A stretch of 64,000 bases of DNA from GCA-020356105 sp964347475 (GTDB lineage: Bacteria; Pseudomonadota; Alphaproteobacteria; UBA8366; JADFVY01), in assembly GCA_964347475.1 (NCBI GenBank), contig CAYFYY010000013.1, positions 1 through 64,000 of the forward strand, written 5' to 3'. Both the position numbers and the translations under genes were made by a program. Below the pieces are notes generated by a model. It was given only the letters and a program-made list of their open reading frames with translations. It made no database searches and had not been told where the DNA came from. This document shows positions 42,197-51,241 of this stretch, piece after piece; within the stretch, counting starts at the first letter, position 1; each line of letters starts with the position of its first letter.

Positions 42197-43105
42197 ATGC
42201 AGGGGGTCATGCGCAAGCCGACGCCGGTGCAACGCCGGCAGGAAGCCGAGCGGCTCGGCGGTGCGCTGCCGCCGCTGCTGGTCGCCGCCGATCGCGTCGC
42301 CCAGACGGTTGCGCAGGGCGTGCACGGCCGCCGCCGCGTCGGCCAGGGCGAATCCTTCTGGCAATTCCGCCGCTACGAGCCCGGCGACGCGACGACCAGC
42401 ATCGACTGGCGGCAGTCGGCGAAGACGCAGGCCGTCTTCGTCCGCGAGCGCGAGTGGGAAGCGGCGCAGAGCGTCTGGCTGTGGCGTGACGCGTCGCCGT
42501 CCATGGAGTACGCGTCGGGTGCAGAATTGGTGACCAAGCGCGAGCGCGCGGACCTCCTGTTGCTGGCCACGGCGGCGCTGCTGGTGCGCGGCGGTGAGCG
42601 CGTGACCATGCTGGGCAGCGGCCAGCTGCCGACGACCGGCCGGGCCGGATTCAACCGGGTTGCCGACTCCATTCTCAACGATGGCCCGGGACCGGAGAGC
42701 CTGCCCGTCGTTGCGCCCCTACCGCGGGCCGCGCATATCGCTCTGTTCGGCGACTTCCTGTCCGATATCGAGGCGTTCCGTACAGTCGTCACCGGCTATG
42801 CGGGCCGCGGCGTTCGCGGCCAGATCGTCCAGATCCTCGATCCGGCCGAGGAAAGCCTGCCGTTCAAGGGCCGCGTCCGCTTCGCCGGGTTCGAGGGCGA
42901 GGGCGAGGCCCTCATGGGTCGCGTGGAGGCCGTGCGCGACGGTTATCGCGACCGGCTCGCGGCGCATCGCGACTCCCTGCGCGAGATCGCCCGGCGGGCC
43001 AACTGGGGCTTCATCCTGCACCACACGGATCATCCACCGCAGACCGCATTGCTGCCGCTCTATACCGCGATGGCAGGCATGGTCGAATGGACGGGCCGAC
43101 GTTGA
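42197..43105 (+). CDS. DUF58-domain protein
   Basis: A 302-residue protein of the DUF58 family, the standard neighbour of MoxR ATPases. The diagnostic block GVHGRRRVGQGESFWQFRRY followed by EPGDATTSIDWRQSAKTQ and FVREREWE is present, then a vWA-like fold with WLWRDASPSM. Unlike many DUF58 proteins it has no membrane segments at the N-terminus. The ATG after GAGGGGGC was chosen; another ATG four codons later is possible. Its stop overlaps the next start (TGATG). Function is inferred only from MoxR association. Confidence 0.88.
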   Translation: MQGVMRKPTPVQRRQEAERLGGALPPLLVAADRVAQTVAQGVHGRRRVGQGESFWQFRRYEPGDATTSIDWRQSAKTQAVFVREREWEAAQSVWLWRDASPSMEYASGAELVTKRERADLLLLATAALLVRGGERVTMLGSGQLPTTGRAGFNRVADSILNDGPGPESLPVVAPLPRAAHIALFGDFLSDIEAFRTVVTGYAGRGVRGQIVQILDPAEESLPFKGRVRFAGFEGEGEALMGRVEAVRDGYRDRLAAHRDSLREIARRANWGFILHHTDHPPQTALLPLYTAMAGMVEWTGRR

Positions 43106-45849
43106 TGCTGGAACTGGGTCCCATTGCCTTCGCGTCGCCGGCCATGTTGCTGGCACTGTTGCTGTTGCCGGCCCTGTGGTGGCTGCTGCGAATCACCCCG
43201 CCGATGCCGCGCCTTCTGCGATTCCCGCCGATCCGCTTGCTGTTCGGCCTGCATTCGAAGGAAGAAACCCCGGCCTCGGCGCCGTTGTGGCTGATCCTGC
43301 TGCGGCTGACGATGGCGGCACTGCTGATGATCGGCCTCGCGCACCCGCTGCTCAACCCGGACGGTGCGTTGCGTGGCAGCGGGGCGCTGATGCTGGTGAT
43401 CGACGATGGGTGGGCCGCGGCGGCAGACTGGGACAAGCGGCGCGAGGCGCTGATCGCACTGATCGACCGCGCCGACCGTACCGACCGCGCCGTGATCCTG
43501 TTGCCGACGGCGCCGGGCGAGGCCGGCCAGCCGCCTGCGCCGAGCGGTGTGCTGCGCGCCGCCGAAGCGCGGAATCTGGCCGGTGCCCTGCAGCCCCGGC
43601 CGTGGCCGGTCGACCGGGCGGCGGCCGCCGCCACGCTGTCGGGGCTCGGGGCAAGCCAGATCGGGGCCATCGTATGGCTCAGCGACGGGCTGAACGACCC
43701 GGGCGCGACGGCGCTGGCCAGCGCATTGCGGCGCATGGCGAGCCTTCATGTGCTGACCGATTCGGCGCTGCTGCTGCCTGCGGTCGTGCTGCCGCCGGAA
43801 CCGGGCGCCGTCGAGTTCGCAGCGACGGTCCGCCGAGCCGCCCCCGGCCCGGAACGGAATCTGCGCCTGCGGGCGATCGCACAGGACGGTCGCATCGTCG
43901 CCGGTCAGGACGTGCGGTTCGAATCCGGCAAGACCATCGCCAAGGCCACCTTCTCGCTGCCGCTGGAGCTGCGCAACGAGGTCGTCCGCATCGACATCGA
44001 GAACGCGGGCACGGCCGGCGGCGTCGCCCTGCTGGACGATCGCTGGCGGCGCCGCCCGGTCGGGCTGATTTCCGCCAGCCCGCTGGACGCGGACCTGTCG
44101 CTGCTCGATGAGCTGTATTACATCGAGCGGGCCCTTGCCCCCTATGGCGAGGTGCAGCGGGCGCCGCTCGACGAGCTGCTGGCGGCCAACCGGGCGGCGA
44201 TCGTGGTACCCGACGGGCACATGCTGGTCTCGACCGAGACGCAGGCGCTGAACCGCTGGATCGAGCAGGGCGGACTCGTGCTTCGCTTCGCCGGCCCGCG
44301 CACGGCACAGAGCGAGGATGACGGGCTTTCGCCGGTGCGTCTGCGCAGCGGTGGCCGCGCGCTCGGCGGCGCCATGCTGTGGACCGAGCCGGCGCAGCTC
44401 GCCCCGTTCGCGGAAGGAACCCCGTTCCACGGTCTGACGATTCCATCCGACGTTCGTGTCGCGCGTCAGGTACTGGCAGAACCGACGCTGGATCTGCCGG
44501 CCAAGACCTGGGCGCGGCTGCAGGACGGCACGCCCTTGGTGACCGCGGAGCGACGTGGCCAGGGTTGGCTGGTTCTGGTGCACACGACGGCCAATCCGGA
44601 TTGGTCGAACCTTGCCATTTCGGGGCTGTTCGTCCAGATGCTGGAGCGAACGGTGGCGATGAGCCGGGGCGTCGGCGGCGAGTCCGCCTCGCGCCGGCCG
44701 CTGCCGCCTCTCGAGGTGCTGGACGGTGCCGGGCGCCTGGTCCGCCCGCCGCCGGTCGCGATGCCGATTCGGGCCGATGCCTTCGCCGAGGCGAAGCCGG
44801 GCCCGCGCACCCCGCCGGGCTATTACGGGACCGAGGCGGAGCGGCGGGCGCTCAATCTCGGCCCTGCACTCGCCGGCCTCGAGCCGCTGGCCGTGCCGGA
44901 CGGCATTCCGTCCTCGCCCTATTTCGAGACGACGGAGTTCGACCTGATGCCGTGGCTGCTGGCGGCGGCGCTGATCCTGCTGCTGGCGGACGGGCTCGCA
45001 ACCCTGGTGATGCGCGGCTTCGTGCGCCCCCCGCGTCACCAGCCTGCACCGGCAGCCGCGGCGGTGCTCGCGCTCGCCCTGTGGGGCTTCGCGCTTGCGT
45101 CGGGCGACGCTCTGGCACAGGGCAGCAGGGACCCCGAGGCGCTGGCGCTGGAAGCCACGCTGGAGACGCGGCTCGCCTATGTACTGACCGGCGTCGAATC
45201 GATCGACAACACCAGCCGGGCCGGCCTCGAGGGCCTGACGACGGTGCTCAGGCGGCGGACCGCGGTCGAGGCCGGGCCGCCGCTCGGCGTTGACGTGACG
45301 CGGGACGAGCTGGCCTTCTTCCCGCTGCTTTACTGGCCGGTCGCCCGGGAACAGCAGCCGCTGTCGCCGGAAACGGTGGCGCGCATCAACCGCTATATGG
45401 AGAACGGCGGCACCATCCTGTTCGATACGCGGGACGGCAGCTATGGCGGCGCCGGTGTCGGGCCGGGCACGCAGCAGCTGCGCGCCATTGCACGGGACCT
45501 CGATATCCCGCGCCTGCTGCCGGTGCCGGTCGATCACGTGCTGACCAAGGCATTCTACCTGACGCAGGAGTTCCCCGGCCGCTGGGCCGGCGACCGCGTG
45601 TGGGTCGAGCAGCCCGGCGAACGCGTCAATGACGGCGTGTCGCGCGTTATCGTCGGCGGCAACGACTGGGCCGCGGCCTGGGCGATCGACGAGGCCGGCC
45701 TGCCGGTGTATCCTGCCGTGCCCGGCGGCGAAGCCCAGCGCGAAATGGCCTTCCGCTTCGGCGTCAACCTCGTGATGTATACGTTGACCGGCAACTACAA
45801 GTCCGACCAGGTCCACGTGCCGGCGATCCTCGAACGGCTGGGCCAGTAG
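43105..45849 (+). CDS. Large membrane protein with BatA-like N-terminus and DUF4159 domain
   Basis: A 914-residue protein. The N-terminus has two membrane helices around residues 8-30 and 60-80 with the BatA/aerotolerance-regulator pattern PRLLRFPPIRLLFGL. A vWA-like region follows (LMLVIDDGWAAAADWDKRR, IVWLSDGLNDPGATAL). A long middle part lies up to a further membrane helix near residues 615-660. The C-terminal 250 residues form a DUF4159 domain including RDELAFFPLLYWPVA, INRYMENGGTILFDTRDG and MYTLTGNYKSDQVHVP, a glutamine-amidotransferase-like fold. It overlaps the DUF58 stop. Together with MoxR and DUF58 it is expected to form an envelope-associated complex; the client is unknown. Confidence 0.85.
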   Translation: MLELGPIAFASPAMLLALLLLPALWWLLRITPPMPRLLRFPPIRLLFGLHSKEETPASAPLWLILLRLTMAALLMIGLAHPLLNPDGALRGSGALMLVIDDGWAAAADWDKRREALIALIDRADRTDRAVILLPTAPGEAGQPPAPSGVLRAAEARNLAGALQPRPWPVDRAAAAATLSGLGASQIGAIVWLSDGLNDPGATALASALRRMASLHVLTDSALLLPAVVLPPEPGAVEFAATVRRAAPGPERNLRLRAIAQDGRIVAGQDVRFESGKTIAKATFSLPLELRNEVVRIDIENAGTAGGVALLDDRWRRRPVGLISASPLDADLSLLDELYYIERALAPYGEVQRAPLDELLAANRAAIVVPDGHMLVSTETQALNRWIEQGGLVLRFAGPRTAQSEDDGLSPVRLRSGGRALGGAMLWTEPAQLAPFAEGTPFHGLTIPSDVRVARQVLAEPTLDLPAKTWARLQDGTPLVTAERRGQGWLVLVHTTANPDWSNLAISGLFVQMLERTVAMSRGVGGESASRRPLPPLEVLDGAGRLVRPPPVAMPIRADAFAEAKPGPRTPPGYYGTEAERRALNLGPALAGLEPLAVPDGIPSSPYFETTEFDLMPWLLAAALILLLADGLATLVMRGFVRPPRHQPAPAAAAVLALALWGFALASGDALAQGSRDPEALALEATLETRLAYVLTGVESIDNTSRAGLEGLTTVLRRRTAVEAGPPLGVDVTRDELAFFPLLYWPVAREQQPLSPETVARINRYMENGGTILFDTRDGSYGGAGVGPGTQQLRAIARDLDIPRLLPVPVDHVLTKAFYLTQEFPGRWAGDRVWVEQPGERVNDGVSRVIVGGNDWAAAWAIDEAGLPVYPAVPGGEAQREMAFRFGVNLVMYTLTGNYKSDQVHVPAILERLGQ

Positions 45850-45858
45850 GGGGCAGGC

Positions 45859-47934
45859 ATGTCGACGACAGCCATCGAATTCGCGCCGCTGTTCCCGTGG
45901 CCCGTGCTGGCGACGCTGGCAGCGCTCGCCGTGCTGGCCCTGCTGCCCGGTCTGTGGGTGCAGGCGAAGGGCACCGGGTTCCGGGTGCTGGCGGCGTTGG
46001 CCATCCTGCTCACCCTGGCCAACCCGTCGCTGGTCGAGGAGGAGCGTGAGCCGCTCAAGGACGTGGCGGCGGTCGTGGTGGACGACACGCCGAGCCAGTC
46101 GGTGGGCGCGCGCCGGGCGCAGCTGAGCGAGGCGCTTGCAGCGGTCCGCGAGCGCCTCGCCGAGGAGGACGAGTCGCTTGAGGTGCGCGTGCTGACGCTG
46201 CGCCACGAGTCGGTCGCCGCCGCCGAGGAAGGCACGCGGGTGGTCGAGCCGCTGGTCCAGCTGCTGGCCGATGTGCCGCCACGGCGCCTGGCCGGCACGA
46301 TCCTGTTGACCGACGGCCAGATCCACGACCTGCCGGACGATCCGGCCAAGGCCGGACTGCCCGGCCCGGTGCACGTGCTGTTGACCGGAGAGCGCGACGA
46401 GCGCGACCGCCGCCTCGTGGTCACGCGGGCGCCGAGCTACGGAATCGTCGATGATCTGTTGAGCATCACCGTGCGGATCGAGGACCAGGGCGGTTCTGCC
46501 GGGGGCGAGGCCGTGGTCGAGCTGCGCCGCCCGGACGGGCGGGTCGAGAGCTTCACCGCCAGGATCGGCGCCGACACCGAGATCCCGGTGACGCTGGAGC
46601 ATGCCGGGCCGACGATCCTGGAACTGTCGGTCGACGGCGGCCCTTCCGAGCTGACCCTGTCCAACAACCGCGCGGTGGTCGAGATCAACGGCGTGCGCGA
46701 CCGGCTGCGGGTCCTGCTGGTCTCGGGTGAGCCGCATGCCGGCGAACGGACCTGGCGCAACCTCCTGAAGTCCGATCCGTCGGTCGACCTCGTGCACTTC
46801 ACCATTCTGCGGCCGCCGGAAAAGCAGGACGGCACGCCGATCAACGAGCTGTCGCTGATCTCCTTCCCGACCCGCGAGCTGTTCGAGGTCAAGCTGCACG
46901 AATTCGACCTCGTGATCTTCGACCGCTACCGGCGGCGCGGCGTCCTGCCGCCGGTCTACCTGCAGAACATCGTCGACTACGTGCTCGCCGGCGGGGCCCT
47001 GCTCGAGGCGGTCGGCCCGACCTTCGCGAGCCCGTACAGCATCTATCGCACGCCTCTCGGCGCGGCACTGCCGGGCGAGCCCACCGGGGCGATCATCGAG
47101 CGCGGCTACAAGCCGACCGTCACCGAAACCGGCACCCGCCATCCGGTCACCGCCGACCTGCCGGGCAGCGGCGACGGCGAGGACGAGCCGAAATGGGGCC
47201 GCTGGTTCCGCCAGATCGACGTCGACGCGACGCGCGGCCACGTGCTGATGAACGGCGCCGACGGCCGGCCGCTGCTGATCCTCGATCGGATCGGCTTCGG
47301 CCGCGTCGCGCAGATCAACAGCGACCATATCTGGCTGTGGGCGCGCGGCTTCGAGGGCGGCGGTCCGCAGGCCGAGCTGTTGCGCCGCATGGCCCACTGG
47401 TTGATGCAGGAGCCGGACCTCGAGGAGGAGTCGATCGTCGCCACGGTCGAGGAGGACAAGCTGAAGATCGTCCGGCGCAGCGTCGAGCCGGACGAATGGC
47501 CGATCGAGGTGCTGAAGCCGGACGGCGAAACGCTGTCGGTGGAGCTGACCGAGACCAAGCCCGGCCGCTACGAGGCGATCCTGCCGGTAACCGAGGCCGG
47601 CCTCTACAAGGTCAGCGACGGCATCAACGTCGCCATGGCGGCGGTCGGCGCACTCAACCCGCTGGAATGGGCGGACGTGCGCGCGACCGCGGCGATCGCC
47701 CGGCCGGCCGCCGAGGCGACGCAGGGCTCGGTGAACTGGCTGGCCGACGGGCTGCCGTCGATCCGCCGCGTCAAGCCGGGGCGCAGCCATGCCGGACGCG
47801 GCTGGATCGGCCTCGTCGCCAACGGCGACTACCTGGTCACCGGCGTGCGCCAGGTGCCGGCCTACCCGGCGCTGCTGGCCCTGATCCTGGCCCTGGGGAC
47901 AATGGTCATCGCCTGGCGCCGCGAGGGGCAGTAG
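45859..47934 (+). CDS. Membrane protein with amidotransferase-like domain, partner of the MoxR cluster
   Basis: A 691-residue protein, 10 bases after the DUF4159 gene. Two N-terminal helices (residues 12-32 and 40-58) are followed by a vWA-like region (VAAVVVDDTPSQSVGARR, TILLTDGQIHD), a beta-sandwich section, and a class I glutamine amidotransferase-like region (LRVLLVSGEPHAGERTWRNL, YVLAGGALLEAVGPTFASP). A single C-terminal helix (PALLALILALGTMVIAW) ends the protein. A catalytic Cys is not evident in the amidotransferase-like part. The arrangement MoxR-DUF58-DUF4159-this family is common in alphaproteobacteria. Its function is unknown. Confidence 0.82.
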   Translation: MSTTAIEFAPLFPWPVLATLAALAVLALLPGLWVQAKGTGFRVLAALAILLTLANPSLVEEEREPLKDVAAVVVDDTPSQSVGARRAQLSEALAAVRERLAEEDESLEVRVLTLRHESVAAAEEGTRVVEPLVQLLADVPPRRLAGTILLTDGQIHDLPDDPAKAGLPGPVHVLLTGERDERDRRLVVTRAPSYGIVDDLLSITVRIEDQGGSAGGEAVVELRRPDGRVESFTARIGADTEIPVTLEHAGPTILELSVDGGPSELTLSNNRAVVEINGVRDRLRVLLVSGEPHAGERTWRNLLKSDPSVDLVHFTILRPPEKQDGTPINELSLISFPTRELFEVKLHEFDLVIFDRYRRRGVLPPVYLQNIVDYVLAGGALLEAVGPTFASPYSIYRTPLGAALPGEPTGAIIERGYKPTVTETGTRHPVTADLPGSGDGEDEPKWGRWFRQIDVDATRGHVLMNGADGRPLLILDRIGFGRVAQINSDHIWLWARGFEGGGPQAELLRRMAHWLMQEPDLEEESIVATVEEDKLKIVRRSVEPDEWPIEVLKPDGETLSVELTETKPGRYEAILPVTEAGLYKVSDGINVAMAAVGALNPLEWADVRATAAIARPAAEATQGSVNWLADGLPSIRRVKPGRSHAGRGWIGLVANGDYLVTGVRQVPAYPALLALILALGTMVIAWRREGQ

Positions 47935-48061
47935 CGCGCGGAGTGGAGACCGCCTGCCGAATCACCGCGCTTTTCCAGCGTGGCCGCGGGCGGCCATGAG
48001 CTTGCCCGATACGGGCGATCTGTCGACCGACAACCCGACCCAATACCGGCATGAATCAGAG

Positions 48062-48081
48062 GCCGCCGGCGAAGCGGCGGC
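48062..48081 (-). terminator. Possible terminator of porin module 1
   Basis: GCCGCCG and CGGCGGC form a 7-bp stem with a 6-base loop, about 25 bases beyond the stop codon of the small lipoprotein on the minus strand. The tail on that strand is only weakly U-rich (CCTCTGATTC). A longer hairpin occupies the equivalent place behind module 2, supporting a shared role. Confidence 0.4.
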
Positions 48082-48106
48082 GTCTGCGTTACGATGGCAC
48101 GCGCCG

Positions 48107-48289
48107 TCAGCGGCGGTACAGGACGAACTCGCCATCCTCGCCGCTGAACAGCCCCGGCCCAGGCGGCAATTCGTGGACCTCGGTATATGCGAAGGGCTGG
48201 ACGCCGGAGCAGGCGGCGAGCACGCCCGACAGCCAGACGAGGACGAGCCAGCGCCGCAGGGCGCGCACGCCCGAAAATGCACTCTTCAT
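48107..48289 (-). CDS. Small lipoprotein of porin module 1
   Basis: A 60-residue lipoprotein precursor. A basic n-region is followed by the hydrophobic run WLVLVWLSGVLAAC with a clean lipobox LAAC, giving a mature peptide of 34 residues that ends PPGPGLFSGEDGEFVLYRR. The mature part matches its counterpart in module 2 in 25 of 34 positions, although the signal peptides differ, so the mature peptide is under selection. A strong GAGGAGG site precedes the ATG, which lies 11 bases after the porin stop. It is too short for catalysis; an envelope partner or plug of the porin is a possibility. No family is known to me. Confidence 0.8.
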   Translation of the reverse strand: MKSAFSGVRALRRWLVLVWLSGVLAACSGVQPFAYTEVHELPPGPGLFSGEDGEFVLYRR

Positions 48290-48299
48290 CGCGTCCTCC

Positions 48300-49403
48300 T
48301 CAGAACTTGACACGGGCACCGGCGAGCACCGCGAAGATGTCGTCGGGATTGCCCGGCGCATCCAGGGAATGGAGCCGGCCCCCGATGTAGATTTCGGTTC
48401 CGGCGTTCTCGAAACTGCGGACATAGGCCGCTCCGACGGTGCTGAAATCCACGCCGGCCGCCGCGATTTCGTCTGCCTGGGCGACGTCGACGGAAAAGGC
48501 GTTGACGCCCCGGATGTAGCCGAATTTGAGGTAGACGAAGGCGGGGTCCTGTGCCGCCGCGCCCTCGAGCTCCTGCACGCCGATCGCGCCGGTCAGGTTG
48601 AAGCCGGAGCTCAACAGAACGGACACCGACCCGCTGATCTGCGACTCGATGTTGCTGCCGTTCTTGTCGACCGCATAGCCGACCGCGCCGGCGAATCTCG
48701 TGCCGCCGTCGAGGCTGCCCGCGTATCGCGCGGCGACGTCGTATTTCGCGCTGTCCGCATTGCTGACCGAAATGACGAACCCGCTGAACGACCGCGTGTC
48801 GTATCGAATGCGGTCGTCGCGTCCGATTCCGTCCATGTTGCTGTATACGGCGTTGATCGGCACGCCGCCGAGGCCGCCGAACTCGATGCCGCCGGCCATG
48901 TCGGCAACGCTGGAGTAGGTGACCACCGCGGTGCCCGACAGGTCGACTTCTGAAACGCCGTTGGACGCGGTATCGCCGTGGCCGAGCCAGAGCTTGCCGA
49001 GGCGCTGATGGTCGAAATAGACCTCGAGCTTGCGTTTGGTGAAATTGTCGGGGCTGCCGGACGTTCCGTCGATCGTGATATCGGACGACGAATTGGACTC
49101 GAACTGGACCTCGATCTGGGCGCCGACGCTGATGTCCGGGTTCAGCCTGCCGTCACCGACCAGGCGGATCCGGGTCGAGGAATTGTCGTTGTCGACGTGG
49201 AGCACCCGGCTGTTGGTGCCGTCGTCGGCCCACAGCAGCGCGCGGTTCACCTGGCCGGAGAGGGTCAGCGACACCTCGTTATTGCCGGACGACACCTCCG
49301 CCGCGCCCGCCTGGGTCGCGGCCAGCGCAGCCGACGCGCCGAGCACGATGCGAAGAGACCGCTGAACGCCGGTGGTCGGATAATTTCTGATTCCTGCAAA
49401 CAT
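48300..49403 (-). CDS. Outer-membrane porin, copy 1
   Basis: A 367-residue Gram-negative general porin. The signal peptide runs to about residue 35 (LGASAALAATQAGAA-EV), and the first strand SLTLSGQVNRALLWADDG, FESNSSSDITIDG, RKLEVYFDHQRLGKLWLGHG and the C-terminal aromatic ending AGARVKF (terminal Phe needed for BAM recognition) are typical of alphaproteobacterial porins. GAGGAGG precedes the ATG. It is homologous to the second porin gene downstream in the plus direction, with conserved blocks such as LHVDNDNSSTR and DTASNG-SEVDLS. A small lipoprotein gene follows directly. Confidence 0.92.
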   Translation of the reverse strand: MFAGIRNYPTTGVQRSLRIVLGASAALAATQAGAAEVSSGNNEVSLTLSGQVNRALLWADDGTNSRVLHVDNDNSSTRIRLVGDGRLNPDISVGAQIEVQFESNSSSDITIDGTSGSPDNFTKRKLEVYFDHQRLGKLWLGHGDTASNGVSEVDLSGTAVVTYSSVADMAGGIEFGGLGGVPINAVYSNMDGIGRDDRIRYDTRSFSGFVISVSNADSAKYDVAARYAGSLDGGTRFAGAVGYAVDKNGSNIESQISGSVSVLLSSGFNLTGAIGVQELEGAAAQDPAFVYLKFGYIRGVNAFSVDVAQADEIAAAGVDFSTVGAAYVRSFENAGTEIYIGGRLHSLDAPGNPDDIFAVLAGARVKF

Positions 49404-49600
49404 GCCTACCTCCTCGTGGCGAATGTTTGAGTTCAGGTCCCGACTCCCCGTCCAGGAATCGCACGGGTTCGGTCATACATCGGCATTCGATACCAAACGG
49501 TTAAACGCCGATCCGCCGGGCGCGGGATTACGGGCGGGCAGCCGCTGCGTCCACGGGTCGACCGGTGGTCCGCGCGCGGACTGTCATCGGCTGTCAAGAC

Positions 49601-49626
49601 GAGGCCGCCGTCGAAACGGCGGCCTC
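49601..49626 (-). terminator. Probable terminator of porin module 2
   Basis: GAGGCCGCCG and CGGCGGCCTC form a perfect 10-bp stem with a TCGAAA loop, about 22 bases after the stop codon of the second small lipoprotein on the minus strand. The tail on that strand is GTCTTGAC, weakly U-rich. It also separates module 2 from the porin copy 1 promoter region. Confidence 0.55.
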
Positions 49627-49648
49627 GACGCTGCGACGATATGGGGCG

Positions 49649-49834
49649 TCAGCGGCGGTACAGGACGAACTCGCCGGCCTCGCCGCTGAACAGGCCGGGC
49701 CCCGGCGGGATCTGGTCGATCGGCGTGTAGCTGTAGGGCCGCACGCCCGAGCAACCCGCCAGCGCCGCCGCCAGCGCCGCGGCCAACACCAACGGGAGGC
49801 CGGCACGGCGTCGCGATCTGCCTCTGTGGCTCAT
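49649..49834 (-). CDS. Small lipoprotein of porin module 2
   Basis: A 61-residue lipoprotein precursor: basic n-region MSHRGRSRRR, hydrophobic run LVLAAALAAALAGC with lipobox LAGC, then a 34-residue mature peptide ending IPPGPGLFSGEAGEFVLYRR. It is a clear paralogue of the module 1 lipoprotein. It starts 12 bases after the porin copy 2 stop, reproducing the same porin-then-lipoprotein order. The last 28 bases of the two lipoprotein genes, TCAGCGGCGGTACAGGACGA and onward on the plus strand, are identical, which indicates a fairly recent duplication or strong constraint. Confidence 0.8.
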   Translation of the reverse strand: MSHRGRSRRRAGLPLVLAAALAAALAGCSGVRPYSYTPIDQIPPGPGLFSGEAGEFVLYRR

Positions 49835-49846
49835 GGCGACTCCTCC

Positions 49847-50956
49847 TCAGAACTTGATGCGGGCGCCGGCGAGCACCGCGACGATGTCGTCGAAATTGCT
49901 GCCGGGGCGGTCGAGTTCGTGGGTGCGCGCGCCGAGATAGAGCTCGGTCGAGATCCTGTCGACCTTCTGGACCACGAAGGCGCCGATCGCCGTGAACTCG
50001 TCATCGAGCTGGGCGACGTCCTCGGCCACCGCATAGTCGACCGCAAAGGCGGTGTCGCCGATGCCACCGCCCCAGATATAGCCGAGCTTCGCATACCAGA
50101 AGAACGGGTCCCTCGTGCCGACCTGCAGGTCCTGCTGCCCGGCCGCCGCGGTCACGTTGAAGCCGGAGCTGTGGCGCACCGACAGCGAGCCGTTGACCTG
50201 CGAATCGACGTTGCCGTTGATCGCATAGGCGACCGCCGCGGCCAGGGTCAGCCCGCCGCCGATGTCGCCCGAGAACCGTGCGGCGACGTCCGACTTGCGG
50301 CTTTCCGCATGGCTGGCGGCCAGGCTGAAGCCGCCGAAACTCGGCGTATCGTAGCGGATCCGGTCATCCCGGCTGAGGCCGTCGAAGTTGCTGAACACCG
50401 TACCGATCGTCGGCCCGACCCCGATTCCGCCGAACTCGATGCCGCCGGCCAAGTCGGCGATCCCGGAATAGCCGATCACGCCGGTTTCCGACAGGTCGAC
50501 CTCGGATGTGCCGTTCGATGCGGTATCGCCCTGGCCGAGCCACAGCCGGCCGAACCGGTCATGGTCGAAGTACAGCTCCAGCTTTCGCTCCGTGAAGCTG
50601 TTGCTGCCACCCGGCGCCGAACCGTCGATCTTGATGTCGGCCGTCGAGTTCGATTCGAACTGGACCTCGATCTGGGTGCCGACGGTGATCGCCTCGTCGT
50701 AGGCGGCCGACCCGATGAATCGCAGACGGGTCGAGGAATTGTCGTTGTCGACATGGAGGAATTCGCTTTCGGTTCCGTCATCGACATAGAGGACGCCGCG
50801 ATTCACCTGGCCGGAGATCGACAGCTTCACATCGTCGGTGCCGGAGGAGATTTCCGCCGCCGACGCCAGGCCGGCCGGCGGCAACCCGATGACAGCGGCA
50901 ACGGCGGCGAGCGCCGCAGGACCCGATAGACGGGGTAGGAAGTACGCCTTGGACAT
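49847..50956 (-). CDS. Outer-membrane porin, copy 2
   Basis: A 369-residue porin paralogous to copy 1. The signal peptide ends near LASA-AE (residues 33-34). Typical blocks are KLSISGQVNRGVLYVDDG, LHVDNDNSSTRLRFIG, RKLELYFDHDRFGRLWLGQG and the terminal strand AVLAGARIKF ending in Phe. The ATG follows a strong AAGGAGG; an in-frame start 17 codons upstream lacks such a site. Strand regions are well conserved with copy 1 while surface-loop regions differ (for instance near residues 105-115). An AT-rich, probably regulated, promoter region lies upstream. Confidence 0.92.
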   Translation of the reverse strand: MSKAYFLPRLSGPAALAAVAAVIGLPPAGLASAAEISSGTDDVKLSISGQVNRGVLYVDDGTESEFLHVDNDNSSTRLRFIGSAAYDEAITVGTQIEVQFESNSTADIKIDGSAPGGSNSFTERKLELYFDHDRFGRLWLGQGDTASNGTSEVDLSETGVIGYSGIADLAGGIEFGGIGVGPTIGTVFSNFDGLSRDDRIRYDTPSFGGFSLAASHAESRKSDVAARFSGDIGGGLTLAAAVAYAINGNVDSQVNGSLSVRHSSGFNVTAAAGQQDLQVGTRDPFFWYAKLGYIWGGGIGDTAFAVDYAVAEDVAQLDDEFTAIGAFVVQKVDRISTELYLGARTHELDRPGSNFDDIVAVLAGARIKF

Positions 50957-51096
50957 GTCTGCCTCCTTACGGTTGATCCGATGCATCGCGGGCAACGCCC
51001 GCACCACTCAATGGAGCGCGGCCCCGCATCGACCTTGGAGGCGGAATTGAAATAGACGCAATAAACAGGTCCGTGAAATAACATAATTATTATTTC

Positions 51097-51116
51097 TGAT
51101 TACGAATATGTAATCA
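51097..51116. promoter_or_regulatory. Inverted repeat in porin copy 2 promoter region
   Basis: TGATTAC and GTAATCA are perfectly complementary around GAATAT. The dyad lies about 140-160 bases before the porin copy 2 start codon inside the AT-rich stretch. Its size and symmetry fit a dimeric regulator site; which regulator is not known. Confidence 0.4.
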
Positions 51117-51241
51117 TATAACAATTTTTCTTGATCGGCTTATATATTTGGTTTCACAGTCAATGATCTGGAATTTTGGAGGCTTTTACTTAGCCGCGCA
51201 TGCCGGTTGCGACGCGGCGGTGTGCCGCCGCGCCGGGCACT

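Noticed and set aside
43905..43930. tRNA T-arm-like GGTTCGAATCC
   Set aside because: It lies inside the DUF4159 gene and has no acceptor, D-arm or anticodon stem around it; no other tRNA-like sequence was found in the window.
43060..47790. Minus-strand open frame of 1576 codons opposite the DUF4159 cluster
   Set aside because: It is rich in Arg, Gln, Gly and His with no domain, and runs antisense across three well-supported genes. It is a product of high GC third positions on the other strand.
48062..51000. Composite transposon created the porin duplication
   Set aside because: No transposase, terminal repeats or target duplications flank the two modules; a simple tandem duplication explains them.
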